Both the position numbers and the translations under genes were made by a program. From Streptomyces albipurpureus (GTDB taxonomy: Bacteria > Actinomycetota > Actinomycetes > Streptomycetales > Streptomycetaceae), in assembly GCF_023701525.1 (NCBI RefSeq), contig NZ_JAMQAW010000002.1, forward strand, positions 171,437 to 235,436: a stretch of DNA of 64,000 nucleotides, given 5' to 3'. Position 1 is the first letter of the stretch, and every line of letters begins with the position of its first letter. The notes beneath the pieces are model-generated. The model was given only the letters and a program-made list of their open reading frames with translations, was not told where the DNA came from and ran no database searches. Shown here piece after piece: positions 18,970 through 28,974 of the stretch.

Positions 18970-19610
18970 TTGTTCCCTCACATTCCGGAGTCCCCCGAGA
19001 GCATTTCAACCCCCGGCGCCCGGTAGCGTAACGAGCGGGAATTCGAACAGGGAAGTGGCTTTCACTTCTTCCGCACTCTCGAAATGCGAAAGAAATAATC
19101 AGGCCGTCCGCGATCAGGCGCATGCAGATATCAGTGCGAAACGATCGCCACTTTAACTATCATCTCTTTATACAAATCTGAATGCGGCACGTCCTGCGTC
19201 GGCTGGTGGTCGTGACACCGCTCCTGCCGAGCACGGTCCCGAGCCCGACGAACACATCGGGGATTTCTGTATGCGGAGTCGAACGATCGGCAGATGCCGG
19301 CCTCGTCGGTCGACCCACCCTCGCCCGCGAACGGCGGCGCCGTGCCCGCAACGTCCGACCCGGCCTCTCGGCGTTGCCGCCCCGCGGCGCACCGCGGCGG
19401 CTGTCACCAGGGCACGGGCGCTGATCCCTACGGCGCTCACGAAGCCCATGGCGTCGGCGAAGTTCGCCACGGCGGCGGGCGGCGGCATCGCGGCACTGCT
19501 CGACGTCTCACCGGAGACCAGCGCCATGGAGCGCAGCCGAAGGGAACGCCCCATCGCTCCCCCGCCCAGGGCGGGCCCGAAAACAGTCATCGCGAGCGCC
19601 GCGGAGCCAG
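18970..19610. other. Long spacer upstream of carbonic anhydrase
   Basis: AT-richer at 19080-19180, which suits a promoter for the minus-strand carbonic anhydrase gene. The rest holds only the doubtful remnant at 19168-19590. Confidence 0.4.
19168..19590 (-). pseudogene. Possible decayed membrane-protein fragment
   Basis: The first ~75 minus-strand codons have strongly G/C third positions and read like a transporter C-terminus (FGPALGGGAMG, MALVSGETSSSAAMPPPAAV, ADAMGFVSAVGISARALVTA). The later part loses codon bias. No ribosome site or full domain is present. It could be a remnant of an MFS-type gene or chance. Confidence 0.25.
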
Positions 19611-19691
19611 GCAGTCGGGCAGTCGGTCGGCCAGACAGACGGGCGAGCGGAGTGTCAGACGGGCAGTCGGTCGGAGTGTCAGTCGGGCAGC
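19611..19691. repeat. Imperfect repeats of GGCAGTCGG / GAGTGTCAG past argF
   Basis: GGCAGTCGG-type units recur four times, with GGAGTGTCAG twice, running into the last codons of argF. It resembles the other short-unit repeats in this window. Confidence 0.7.
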
Positions 19692-20698
19692 GCGCCGGGC
19701 GATGCCAGGGTGGCGACCAGCACCGCCTTGATCGTATGCATCCGGTTCTCCGCCTCGTCGAAGACGACCGAGTGGTCCGATTCGAAGACCTCGTTGGTGA
19801 CCTCGAGCTCGGTCAGCCCGTAGCGCTCGTGGATCTCCCGCGCGACCGTGGTGTCGAGGTCATGGAACGCCGGCAGGCAGTGCAGGAACTTCACCTCCGG
19901 ATTGCCGGACGCCCGTAGGACGTCCATGGTCACGGCGTAGGGGCGAAGCGCCTTGATCCGTACGTCCCAGATCTCCTTGGGCTCACCCATGGAGACCCAG
20001 ACATCGGTGGCGATGAAGTCCGCACCGCGGGCCCCTTCGTCGATGTCTTCGGTGAGGGTCAGCCGTGCGCCACTGGCCTCGGCGATCGATCGGGCGCGGG
20101 CCACGATCTCCTCGGTCGGCCAGAAGGATCTCGGGGCGACGATCCGTACGTCCATCCCGAGCAGCGCCCCGGTGACCAGATAGGAGTTGCCCATATTGAA
20201 CCGGGCGTCACCGAAGTAGGCGAAGGCCATCTCATCGAGGGGCTTGGCACAGTGCTCGGTCATCGTCAGCACTTCAGCGAGCATCTGGGTGGGGTGCCAG
20301 ACATCGGTGAGCCCGTTGTAGACGGGGACGCCCGCGAACTCGGCCAGCTGCTCGACCGTGGCCTGGGCATCACCGCGGAACTCGATCGCGTCGAACATCC
20401 GCCCGAGGACCCGTGCGGTGTCCTTGGCGGACTCCTTGCGTCCGATATGGGAGCCCGCGGGGTCGATGTAGGTCGTGGCGGCGCCTTGATCCGCGGCTGC
20501 CACCTCGAAGGCACAACGGGTTCGGGTCGAGGCCTTCTCAAAGATCAGCGCGATGTTCTTGCCACTCAGCAGTCGCACCTCGGCCCCCGCCCGCTTGGCG
20601 GCCTTGAGCCGGGCTGCCAGCTCGATGAGACCGCGAAACTCCTCAGCCGTGAAATCCAGCTCCTTGAGGAAGTGGCGGCCTTCGAGATGTATCGCCAT
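19679..20698 (-). CDS. argF: Ornithine carbamoyltransferase
   Basis: 339 residues. Carbamoyl-phosphate binding STRTR ([11 protein letters not shown]), HPTQ (WHPTQMLAE), and the ornithine-loop HCLP ([10 protein letters not shown]) are all present. It interconverts ornithine plus carbamoyl phosphate and citrulline. Following arginine deiminase in the same direction suggests a catabolic role: citrulline phosphorolysis in the deiminase pathway. No carbamate kinase is seen nearby. The start ATG at 20698 follows CAGGAG at 8 nt. An ARG-box-like dyad lies 41-68 nt upstream. The stop lies inside a short-repeat tract. Confidence 0.96.
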   Translation of the reverse strand: MAIHLEGRHFLKELDFTAEEFRGLIELAARLKAAKRAGAEVRLLSGKNIALIFEKASTRTRCAFEVAAADQGAATTYIDPAGSHIGRKESAKDTARVLGRMFDAIEFRGDAQATVEQLAEFAGVPVYNGLTDVWHPTQMLAEVLTMTEHCAKPLDEMAFAYFGDARFNMGNSYLVTGALLGMDVRIVAPRSFWPTEEIVARARSIAEASGARLTLTEDIDEGARGADFIATDVWVSMGEPKEIWDVRIKALRPYAVTMDVLRASGNPEVKFLHCLPAFHDLDTTVAREIHERYGLTELEVTNEVFESDHSVVFDEAENRMHTIKAVLVATLASPGALPD

Positions 20699-20738
20699 GG
20701 TGGCTACTCCTGCGTCGCGAATGCGGTGACCATGGAAG

Positions 20739-20766
20739 TGTATACGAAAGCTTGTATTGCTATACA
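20739..20766 (-). promoter_or_regulatory. ARG-box-like site before argF
   Basis: TGTATA (20739-20744) and TATACA (20761-20766) flank a centre with TTGTAT. The AT-rich, TGCAT-like character resembles ArgR operators in an otherwise GC-rich region. It lies between arcA and argF. Confidence 0.45.
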
Positions 20767-20860
20767 GGCCCCCGGGGGGCTCATCCGGCGGCAAGGAGCT
20801 GTCGACGGCGCGACCGCGCCCCCATCCGCCCTGGGCGCACCCCGGGGCACCGAACCACGG

Positions 20861-22093
20861 TCACACCGCATCCCTCTGGACGGGACAGCTCATACAGCGC
20901 GGACCGCCCCGTCCTCGCCCCAGCTCACTCCCGGGGATCTCAATGACCTCGATGCCCTGTTTGCGTAGATGAGTATTGGTGGTGACATTACGCTCATATG
21001 CCACCACCACCCCGGGTTCGACCGCCAGTACGTTGCAGCCGTCGTCCCACTGCTCACGCTCGGCCGAGTGCACGTCCTGGGTCGGGGTCAGCACGCGGAT
21101 CCCGGTGAGACCGAGCGCGGCGGCAATCGCACTGTGCATCTGCTCGGGCGGATGGTCACTCACCTTGAGCCCCTGCGGCCCCTCGGCCGGTTCGATGGTG
21201 TACGAGCGGAGGTTGCCGAGGCCCGCGTACTGCGTGAACGTATCCGCGTCGACCATGGTCATCACGGTGTCGAGATGCATGAACGCCCGCTTCTTCGGCA
21301 TGTCCAGCGCCACGATGGTGCGAGCCGAGCCTGCCGCGAACAGTCCGCGCGCCAGCATCTCCACCGCCTGTGGCGTGGTGCGCTCGCTCATGCCGATCAG
21401 TACCGCGCCGTTGCCGATGACCAGCACGTCGCCGCCCTCGATGGTGGACGGGTAGTCGTCCTGCCCCTCCGACCAGTGGTGGAAGGTCCCGGCCTGCGAT
21501 CCGGTGAAGAGCGGGTGGTACTTGTAGATGGCCTCGAAGTGCACCGTCTCACGCTGTCGGGCGGGCCAGCGCATGGCGTTGATGGAGACACCGTCATAGA
21601 TCCAGGCGGAGGTGTCACGGGTGAACAGGTGGTTGGGCAGCGGGTCGAGCAGGAAGTCGTCCAGGTCCATCGCGTGGAAACGGACGGAGGTCGGCTCGGG
21701 GTGGCCGGCGAGGAACTCCCGCTTGGTCATCCCGCCGACCAGTGCCTCCACCAGGTCGGCCGTCGGCAGCTCGTCGAACGCGGATCTGAGGTGGTCGGTC
21801 GCGAGCGGACCGTACTCCTTTTCGTTGAAGACCCGATCCAGGACGAGCTTTCTGGGCTCGGGGATCTCCAGCGCCTCCCGGAGGAGATCGCCGAAGAGAT
21901 GGACCTCGACCCCACGGTCTCGCAGTATGTCCGCGAAACCGTCGTGCTCCTGACGGGCGCGGCGCACCCAGAGCACATCGTCGAAGAGCAGCGCGTCCTT
22001 GTTGCTGGGCGTCAGACGCTTCAGCTCCAGATCGGGCCGGTGCAGAATGACCCGGCGCAGCCGCCCGGCCTCGGAGTCGACATGGAATCCCAT
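20861..22093 (-). CDS. arcA: Arginine deiminase
   Basis: 410 residues, the normal ADI length. It hydrolyses arginine to citrulline and ammonia. Motifs: [21 protein letters not shown] (Glu/Gly-Gly), [10 protein letters not shown] (catalytic His) and the C-terminal GGPRCMSCP with the nucleophilic Cys. It lies 162 bp upstream of argF, same strand; together they form the first two steps of the deiminase pathway. The ATG at 22093 is preceded by CGGTGAGGATGAGG. Confidence 0.96.
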   Translation of the reverse strand: MGFHVDSEAGRLRRVILHRPDLELKRLTPSNKDALLFDDVLWVRRARQEHDGFADILRDRGVEVHLFGDLLREALEIPEPRKLVLDRVFNEKEYGPLATDHLRSAFDELPTADLVEALVGGMTKREFLAGHPEPTSVRFHAMDLDDFLLDPLPNHLFTRDTSAWIYDGVSINAMRWPARQRETVHFEAIYKYHPLFTGSQAGTFHHWSEGQDDYPSTIEGGDVLVIGNGAVLIGMSERTTPQAVEMLARGLFAAGSARTIVALDMPKKRAFMHLDTVMTMVDADTFTQYAGLGNLRSYTIEPAEGPQGLKVSDHPPEQMHSAIAAALGLTGIRVLTPTQDVHSAEREQWDDGCNVLAVEPGVVVAYERNVTTNTHLRKQGIEVIEIPGSELGRGRGGPRCMSCPVQRDAV

Positions 22094-22218
22094 GTCCTCA
22101 TCCTCACCGCGCGACGCTCACTTCACTCGGAGAACTGCCGGTAGGTCCGCCCTCAGCGGCCGTGGGTCCACCGTGGTGGGTCCGGGAGGCCGACGAAACG
22201 ACGTCCCGGACCCTTCGG

Positions 22219-24801
22219 TTACAGCCGGGGGTCAACCGGTTCCGACTCCAGGGCCAGTACGGCGAAGACCGCCTCATGGATGCGCCACAACGGCTCGTCG
22301 GCAGCCAGCCGTTCCAGGGCCTCCAGACCCAGTGCGTACTCCCGTAGCGCGAGGGAGCGCTTGTGGTTCAGGAACCGGTGGCGAAGTCGCTCCAGGTTCT
22401 GGGGGCGGGTGTACTCGGGGCCGTAGATGATGCGCAGGTACTCCCGGCCGCGGACCTTGATCCCCGGCTGGACGAGCCGGTCCTTCTCGTCGCGGGCCAG
22501 TGCCTGGAGCGGCTTGACGACCATTCCCTCGCCACCGCGACCGGTCATCTCCAACCACCAGTCGACACCCGCCTGCACCGACGCCTGATCACCGGTGTCC
22601 ACCACCAGCCGCCGGGTGACCTGGAGCAGCCCGCTGGGGTCGTGCTCCACCAGCCGGTCCAGCCAACCGAGTTGGACATCGTGGGGCTCGGCCGCGAGGG
22701 AGCGCCCCCGCACGGCGAGAATCTGGAACGGCGCGAGATGCACTCCCGCCAGCCCTTCGGTGGGCCAGCAGTAGCGCCGGTACGCCTCGGTGAACGCGGC
22801 CGCGTCGGTGGCCCGCTCGCGCTGCGCCGCCAGTAGTCCATCCACCCCGACCCCGCGGGCCACCGCCGCCCGCAAAGCCTCCGTCGCACCGGGGAAGACC
22901 GCGGCCGACGCGGCACCGACCGCCGCGTACTGCGAGCGCAGCAGCCCGGACGCCTTCAGGGACCACGGCATCAGTTCGGCATCGAGGAGCAGCCAGTCCG
23001 TGTCCAGTTCGGCCCAGAGTCCGGCCTCGGTCACGGCGGTGCGGAGCCGGTCAAGGATCTCTTCGGTGACGCTCTCATCGTCGAAGAACGGCCGCCCGGT
23101 GCGGGTGTAGATCGTTCCCGTGGGCCCGTCGACCCCGAACCTCTCCCTGGCCGCCTCGGCGTCCTGGCACACCAGGGCGACGGCGCGCGAGCCCATGTGC
23201 TTCTCCTCGCACACGACCCGGGCGACACCGTCCGCCTGGTACTGGGCGAACGCCTCGACGGGGTGCTCCAGATACCCCTCTGTCCTGGAGGTCGCGGTCG
23301 GAGCCATCGTCGGCGGTAGATAGGGCAGCAACCGGGGGTCGACGGCGAAGCGGCTCATGACCTCCAGGGCCGCCGCGGCGTTCTCCTCCCGGACGCCGAC
23401 CCGGGCGAGATGGCGGGTCTCCACGACCCGCCGCCCCTGGACGTCGGCCAGGTCCAGCGGGCGGCCTTCCCGGCTGCCGGGGGCCTCGGTGAGCAGCGGA
23501 CGCGTCGGCTCGTACCAGACCTTCTCGGCCGGTACGTCGACGAGTTCGCGCTCGGGCCAGCGCAGTGCGGTCATCTTTCCGCCGAAGACCGCCCCGGTGT
23601 CCAGACAGATGGTGTTGTTGATCCAGGAGGTGTTGGGGACCGGGGTGTGGCCATAGACGACGGCGGCGCGTCCGCGGTAGTCCTCCGCCCAGGGGTAGCG
23701 CACGGGCAGACCGAACTCATCGGTCTCGCCGGTGGTGTCCCCGTACAGGGCGTGGGAGCGCACCCGGCCGGAGGTACGGCCGTGGTACTTCTCGGGCAGG
23801 CCCGCATGGCAGACGACCAGCTTGCCCTCGTCCAGCACATAGTGGCTGACCAGTCCGTCGATGAACTCCGCAACCTGTCCGCGGAAGGCGGGGTCCCTGG
23901 CGTCCTCCTGTTCCAGCTGCTCGATGGTCTCGGCGAGACCGTGGGTGTGCTGGACCTTGCGGCCCTTGAGATAGCGGCCGAGCTTGTTCTCGTGGTTTCC
24001 CGGCACGCACAGGGCGTTCCGGGACTCGACCATGGACATCACCCGGCGTAGCACGCCGGGGCTGTCCGGGCCGCGGTCCACCAGGTCTCCCACGAAGACG
24101 GCGGTGCGCCCCTCGGGGTGTACGCCGTCGCGGTAGCCCAACCTGCCGAGCAGGGTCTCCAACTCGGAGCTGCACCCGTGGATGTCGCCGATGATGTCGA
24201 ACGGGCCGGTGAGATGACGGAGGTCGTTGTAGCGGCGCTCCAGGACGATCTCCGCCGCGGCCACCTCGTCGGCGCTGCGCAGGACATGCACCTTGCGGAA
24301 GCCCTCCCGCTCCAAGCCGCGCAGGGAGCGCCGCAGTTCGCGCGTGTGGCGTCGAACGACCCGGGGGTCCATGCCGGCCCGCTCGGGGCGTAGCGCGTTG
24401 CGCTCGGCGCACACGGCTTCGGGGAGGTCGAGGACGATGGCGATCGGCAGTACGTCGTGCTGGCGGGCCAGTTGTACCAACTGCCGACGGCTTTCGGCCT
24501 GCACGCTGGTGGCGTCGACGACGGTGAGCCGTCCTGCGGCGAGTCGCTTGCCCGCGATGTAGTGCAGTACGTCGAAGGCGTCACCGCTGACGCTCTGGTC
24601 GTTCTCGTCGTCGGCCACCAGTCCTCGGCAGAAGTCGGACGAGATGATCTCGGTGGGCTTGAAGTGCTGACGGGCGAAGGTGGATTTTCCCGAGCCGGTG
24701 GCGCCGATCAGGACGACAAGGGAGAGGTCGGTTACCGCAAGGACCCGTTTTCCGGGCGTCGCGGTGGTGCTGGTCTGCGGGGTGGGCACAGGGGATGTCA
24801 T
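22219..24801 (-). CDS. pnkp: Polynucleotide kinase-phosphatase-ligase Pnkp
   Basis: 860 residues with the three Pnkp modules in order. 5' kinase: P-loop GATGSGKST at 33-41. Calcineurin-type 2',3' phosphatase: GDIHGC at 205, GDLVDRG at 238, GNHE near 268. Ligase/adenylyltransferase: EEKHMGSR at 532-539, with the Lys nucleophile at 534. The enzyme heals and seals broken RNA ends in partnership with Hen1. Its ATG overlaps the hen1 stop (ATGA, 24798-24801), so the pair is translationally coupled. Confidence 0.95.
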   Translation of the reverse strand: MTSPVPTPQTSTTATPGKRVLAVTDLSLVVLIGATGSGKSTFARQHFKPTEIISSDFCRGLVADDENDQSVSGDAFDVLHYIAGKRLAAGRLTVVDATSVQAESRRQLVQLARQHDVLPIAIVLDLPEAVCAERNALRPERAGMDPRVVRRHTRELRRSLRGLEREGFRKVHVLRSADEVAAAEIVLERRYNDLRHLTGPFDIIGDIHGCSSELETLLGRLGYRDGVHPEGRTAVFVGDLVDRGPDSPGVLRRVMSMVESRNALCVPGNHENKLGRYLKGRKVQHTHGLAETIEQLEQEDARDPAFRGQVAEFIDGLVSHYVLDEGKLVVCHAGLPEKYHGRTSGRVRSHALYGDTTGETDEFGLPVRYPWAEDYRGRAAVVYGHTPVPNTSWINNTICLDTGAVFGGKMTALRWPERELVDVPAEKVWYEPTRPLLTEAPGSREGRPLDLADVQGRRVVETRHLARVGVREENAAAALEVMSRFAVDPRLLPYLPPTMAPTATSRTEGYLEHPVEAFAQYQADGVARVVCEEKHMGSRAVALVCQDAEAARERFGVDGPTGTIYTRTGRPFFDDESVTEEILDRLRTAVTEAGLWAELDTDWLLLDAELMPWSLKASGLLRSQYAAVGAASAAVFPGATEALRAAVARGVGVDGLLAAQRERATDAAAFTEAYRRYCWPTEGLAGVHLAPFQILAVRGRSLAAEPHDVQLGWLDRLVEHDPSGLLQVTRRLVVDTGDQASVQAGVDWWLEMTGRGGEGMVVKPLQALARDEKDRLVQPGIKVRGREYLRIIYGPEYTRPQNLERLRHRFLNHKRSLALREYALGLEALERLAADEPLWRIHEAVFAVLALESEPVDPRL

Positions 24802-26345
24802 GCGGCCTTCGCCTCCTTCTCGGCACTGGTGTCGTCGGCGGAGCGCGGTGCGTCCGGGGTGGCCGCACGGCTGGTACCGCTGTCTCGGTCGGACCGGTCG
24901 GGCAGGTCGATACGAGTGAACACGGCCATCTGGGTGGGTGGCCCCACCTCCGGGTCATCGGGTCCGACCGGGACGAACGCGACCTCATAGCCGTCGCGTT
25001 CGGCGATGCGCGCGGCCCAGGAGCGAAACTCGGCCCGTGTCCACTCGAAGCGGTGGTCGCGGTGGCGCACATGCCCCGCTGGCAGGGTCTCCCAGCGAAC
25101 GTTGTACTCCACGTTCGGCGTGGTCACGATGACGGTCGCCGGACGCGCGGTGCCGAACACCGCGTACTCCAGCGCGGGTAGCCTCGGGAGGTCGAGATGT
25201 TCGATGACCTCGCTGAGGACGGCCGCGTCATAGCCGGTGAGCCGCTTGTCGGTGTAAGTGAGCGCGCCCTGGACGAGCTTCACCCGGGCGGCCTGACGCT
25301 CACTCATCCGGTCGAGCTTCAGGCGTCGTTCGGCGATCGTCAGGGCACGGACCGAGACATCCACGCCGACGATCTCGGTGAAGCGCACGTCCTTGTGCAG
25401 GGCCTGCACCAGCTGCCCCTGGCCGCAGCCGAGGTCGAGGACCCTGGCCGCCCCGGCGGTGTGCAGCGCAGCGAGAATGGCGTCCCGCCGCTGCAGGGCG
25501 AGCGGTACCGGCTTCTCCTCCGTGTCGGTGGTCTCGTCCACGGCGTTGTCGACGTCCTCGATCACCAGGTCGTCGGCCTCAGCCAGCCGCACCAGTTCGA
25601 GCCGCTCCATCGCCTGTCGAGTCAGTCCCCAACGGCGGGAGAGATAGCGGCTGGTGATCAGCTTCTGTTCGGGGTGGTCGGCGAGCCAGCCGTCGCCCGC
25701 TCGCAGTAGTTTGTCGACCTCGTCCGGTGCGACCCAGTAGTGCTTGGCGTCATCGAGGACCGGCAACAGCACATAGAGCTGCCGCAGGGCGTCGGCGAGC
25801 CGCAGCTCACCTTCCAGGACGAGTTGGACATAGCGCGAGTCGCCCCACTCGGGGAACTTCTCGTCCAGTTGGACCGGCTGGACTTGGATCGAGGTCCAGC
25901 CGAGCGGGCCGAACAGCTGGTTGACCAGCTCCGCCCCACCGCGGGCGGGCAGGGCCGGCACCTCGATACGCAGCGGCAGGGGGACCTGGACCCGCTCGGG
26001 TAGCGCCGCACACACCCCCCGTAGCGCACTCCTGAACACCGTGCTCAGGGCGACGGCGAGCAGCGAGGATGCCGCGTAGGGACGGTCGTTCACATACTGG
26101 GCGAGCGCCGCGTCGGGAGTGCCGCCCCGGCCCTTGCCCTTTCCGCGCCTGACCAGTGCCACCGAATCCACCTCCAGCAGCAGCGCGGCCGTGCACCGCT
26201 CGACGGATGCCTCGGGGTAGAAGACATGTGCCGTGCCATGCGAGGTGGAGAACGCCTGCGCCTTGTCGGGATGCTTGTGCAGCAGAAACCCGAGATCGGT
26301 GGCGGGACGCTCTGGAGTGCCGGTTGTACTGATTGTCAGGAACAC
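24798..26345 (-). CDS. hen1: 3'-terminal RNA ribose 2'-O-methyltransferase Hen1
   Basis: 515 residues. An N-terminal Hen1-specific domain (about 1-245) that supports Pnkp ligation is followed by a SAM methyltransferase (VLDLGCGQGQLV, EVIEHLDLPRLPALE with the metal-binding Glu/His set, VTTPNVEYN). In the bacterial repair pathway it methylates the 3'-terminal 2'-OH at the break before Pnkp seals, so the same bond cannot be recut by a 2'-OH-dependent ribotoxin. First gene of a two-gene operon. The ATG start at 26345 has only a weak ribosome site. Confidence 0.94.
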   Translation of the reverse strand: MFLTISTTGTPERPATDLGFLLHKHPDKAQAFSTSHGTAHVFYPEASVERCTAALLLEVDSVALVRRGKGKGRGGTPDAALAQYVNDRPYAASSLLAVALSTVFRSALRGVCAALPERVQVPLPLRIEVPALPARGGAELVNQLFGPLGWTSIQVQPVQLDEKFPEWGDSRYVQLVLEGELRLADALRQLYVLLPVLDDAKHYWVAPDEVDKLLRAGDGWLADHPEQKLITSRYLSRRWGLTRQAMERLELVRLAEADDLVIEDVDNAVDETTDTEEKPVPLALQRRDAILAALHTAGAARVLDLGCGQGQLVQALHKDVRFTEIVGVDVSVRALTIAERRLKLDRMSERQAARVKLVQGALTYTDKRLTGYDAAVLSEVIEHLDLPRLPALEYAVFGTARPATVIVTTPNVEYNVRWETLPAGHVRHRDHRFEWTRAEFRSWAARIAERDGYEVAFVPVGPDDPEVGPPTQMAVFTRIDLPDRSDRDSGTSRAATPDAPRSADDTSAEKEAKAA

Positions 26346-26753
26346 CCGCCCGATTATCGTGCATTCCGGCCCGCGGTGGACAGTTATTTCTCTGCCGTGG
26401 CAGTGCCGCTGTCCCCTGCTTCCTGTCCCCCTGTCCCGTCCCCCTGCCCTCTGCCTCCTGCCTCCTGCCTCCTGGACTGTGCCGCCGAATCCGGCTCTCG
26501 GCGGTTCGAGGGAGGGCGGGGAGCTGAGCGAGGCGTTGGACGGCCCGGCGGCCGGTGCCCCTCGGAAGGGCGATACCGCTGCGGTCCGGACCGTGCCCTC
26601 GGTCCGGGCGACTCCAGGTCTCAGGTCACCGATCGGGTCCGAGGGTGCTGAGACGCCTGGGTAGTTCGCACCAAGGCTGCCGGTGGGTGACTCGATCCGG
26701 CGCTCAAGTCCGCGGCCCCGCGCGGAGACACCGGTCGCGGGAGTCCACCCGGC
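26346..26753. other. Spacer with pyrimidine-rich short repeats
   Basis: About 400 bp with no gene. 26395-26475 is a run of CTGTCCCC and CTGCCTC-type units, mostly pyrimidine. Confidence 0.6.
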
Positions 26754-27662
26754 CTAGGGGGCTCCCGCGAGCACCGCCGCCAGTTCGGCGATGGCCGCCG
26801 GCCCGACCCGGCAGCAGCCGCCGATCAGTCGGGCGCCCGCGTCCTGCCAGGCCAACGCCTGTTGTGGGGCAAAGGTGGGCCCGCCCTGCCAGTTGCCCTG
26901 CTCCGGATCCCATCCCTCACCGCTGTTGGGGTAGGCCACCACCGGCTTGCCCGTCACCGCCGCGGCCGACTCCACAGCTGGGCCGATCTCGTCCGGGTCA
27001 CAGCAGTTCACTCCGACCGCGATCACCTGATCCCGCTCGGCCGCCAACTCCCACCCCTCGGAGAGCCGCTGCCCCGCTCTGGTCCGACCCCCGGAGATCG
27101 TGTACGAGAGCCATAGCGGTATCGCGCACCCATCGGCCGCGCTGAGCAGGGCCTCGGCCTCATCGAGGTCGGGGACGGTCTCCAGGGCCAGGACATCGGG
27201 GCCTGCCGCGGCCAGCGCCTCGATGCGAGGGCGGTGGAACCGTTCCAGCTCCCGTACCGACAGGCCATACCGCCCTCGATACTCGCTACCGTCCGCGAGC
27301 ATCGCACCATACGGTCCCACCGAGGCCGCCACCCACACCTCCTGTGCGCTGCCCTCGCCGGCCCTTCGGGCGCGTTCGACGCTGCGGGCGAAGAGCCGCC
27401 CGGCCTCCCCCGGCCCGATGCCTCGCCGCGCGAAGGCCTCGAAGGACGCCTGATAGCTGGCGGTGATCAGGACCTGCGCACCCGCCCGTACATACGCCGT
27501 ATGGGCTGCTTCGAGCTGACGCGGGTCATCCACGAGCAGTGCGGCCGACCACAGGGCGTCGCTGAGATCGCAGCCCTGTGCTACCAGCTGATTCGAAAGA
27601 CCCCCGTCGAGGACGACGGTTCCCTGAGCCAGCGCGGTGGCGAGCGTACGGGCGGGGCGCAA
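26754..27662 (-). CDS. mmuM: Homocysteine S-methyltransferase
   Basis: 302 residues. A (beta/alpha)8 methyltransferase: VVLDGGLSNQL near the N-terminus, zinc ligands in VGVNCCDPDE and GGCCRVGP. It methylates homocysteine to methionine, probably using S-methylmethionine. It starts with TTG at 27662, only 4 nt after the stop of the LLM-oxidoreductase gene, so the two are likely co-transcribed. I see no ribosome site, so coupling is likely. Confidence 0.9.
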   Translation of the reverse strand: MRPARTLATALAQGTVVLDGGLSNQLVAQGCDLSDALWSAALLVDDPRQLEAAHTAYVRAGAQVLITASYQASFEAFARRGIGPGEAGRLFARSVERARRAGEGSAQEVWVAASVGPYGAMLADGSEYRGRYGLSVRELERFHRPRIEALAAAGPDVLALETVPDLDEAEALLSAADGCAIPLWLSYTISGGRTRAGQRLSEGWELAAERDQVIAVGVNCCDPDEIGPAVESAAAVTGKPVVAYPNSGEGWDPEQGNWQGGPTFAPQQALAWQDAGARLIGGCCRVGPAAIAELAAVLAGAP

Positions 27663-27666
27663 CGGA

Positions 27667-28590
27667 TCAGCCCAACTGGGACTGGACCTGGGCCGAGATC
27701 AGCTCCAGATGGGCCAGATCATGGAGGTCAAGGACCTGGAGATAGATCCGGGACGCCCCGATCGCCCCGTACCTGCCGATTCTGTCAACGACCTCGGCGG
27801 GGGAACCTGCCAACCCGTTGGCCTTCAACTCGTCCACCTCGCGTCCGATGGCGGCGGCACGGCGGGCCACCTCGGCGTCGTCCTTGCCGACACAGACGAC
27901 CAGCGCATTGGAGTACACCAGATCATCGGGCTGGCGTCCGGCGGCTTCCGCCGCGGCCTTCACCCGGCCGAACTGCCGTTCACTGTCCTCGATCGAAGCG
28001 AACGGAATGTTGAACTCATCGGCATACCGCGCGGCCAGCCGGGGTGTACGGATCGCGCCATGGCCTCCGACCAGCACCGGCACCTTGCCGAGGACCGGCT
28101 TGGGCAGGGCGGGCGAATCGGTCAACTGGTAGTGGGTGCCGTCGTACGAGAAGGTCTTGCCGACCTCCGTCGCCCAGAGACCGGTCACAATGGCCAGCTG
28201 CTCCTCCAGCCTGGCGAACTTCTCCTTCGGGAAGGGGATGCCGTAGGCACGGTGCTCCTCCTCGAACCAGCCGGCGCCCAGACCGAGCTCAACCCGGCCA
28301 GCGGACATCTGGTCGACCTGGGCCACCTGGATCGCCAGGACGCCCGGCAGCCGGAAGGTACCGGCGGTCATCAGGGTGCCGAGCCGGATGCGCTTGGTCT
28401 CCCGGGCGAGACCTGCCAGGGTGATCCAGGCATCGGTCGGCCCGGGCAGGCCATCGGCGGAGCCCATGGCCACATAGTGGTCGGAACGGAAGAAGGCGTC
28501 GAAGCCGAGGTCCTCAGTGGCCTTGGCGACGGTCAGCAAGGTGTCGTAGCTCGCCCCCTGCTGGGGCTCGGTGAAGATTCGCAGATCCAT
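27667..28590 (-). CDS. LLM-class flavin/F420-dependent oxidoreductase
   Basis: 307 residues. Luciferase-like TIM barrel: FDAFFRSDHYVAMG, RIRLGTLMTAGTFRLPGVLA, GRVELGLGAGWFEEEHRAYG, VPVLVGGHG. The family uses FMN or F420; the AGWFEEEHRAYGIPFP segment is typical of the F420-type actinobacterial members. Substrate unknown. The ATG at 28590 follows AGGATGG. Upstream of mmuM in the same transcription unit. Confidence 0.88.
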   Translation of the reverse strand: MDLRIFTEPQQGASYDTLLTVAKATEDLGFDAFFRSDHYVAMGSADGLPGPTDAWITLAGLARETKRIRLGTLMTAGTFRLPGVLAIQVAQVDQMSAGRVELGLGAGWFEEEHRAYGIPFPKEKFARLEEQLAIVTGLWATEVGKTFSYDGTHYQLTDSPALPKPVLGKVPVLVGGHGAIRTPRLAARYADEFNIPFASIEDSERQFGRVKAAAEAAGRQPDDLVYSNALVVCVGKDDAEVARRAAAIGREVDELKANGLAGSPAEVVDRIGRYGAIGASRIYLQVLDLHDLAHLELISAQVQSQLG

Positions 28591-28974
28591 GCGTCCATCC
28601 TGCACCTTTGCGCTCGAACTACTGTCAGCCCCCGCCCAAACGCGCTCACCCGGGCTCGGTAATCCATCCGCCCACCGCGGCGCGTACCGCTCCCGGAAGG
28701 CACCTGGTCGCGGTGGCCACGGGTCGGGCCGACCGCCAGTCTGGTGCGGGCGCCCGGCGGGCCGGCGCGAGCGAGTCGGTCTCCGCACTCCACCGCGGAA
28801 CCCCAACGCTGCCGCCCTGCCAGTAGCGCCGAAGAGTGCCCACCTCGCTGGCGCCACCTTGCCTTGTCCGGCTCCGAGGTACGGCGCTCTTGCCGACTCA
28901 CCACACCAGGGGCCCACTCCCCATCCCCATCGCCATCGCCATCGCCATCGCCATCGCCATCGCCAGGGTGATGG
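28591..28974. other. Spacer with tandem repeat
   Basis: About 380 bp without a gene, ending in the CATCGC tandem tract. Confidence 0.5.
28928..28963. repeat. Six tandem copies of CATCGC
   Basis: Perfect 6-bp tandem repeat (36 bp), 11 bp past the apparent end of the DUF6099 frame. Confidence 0.95.
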
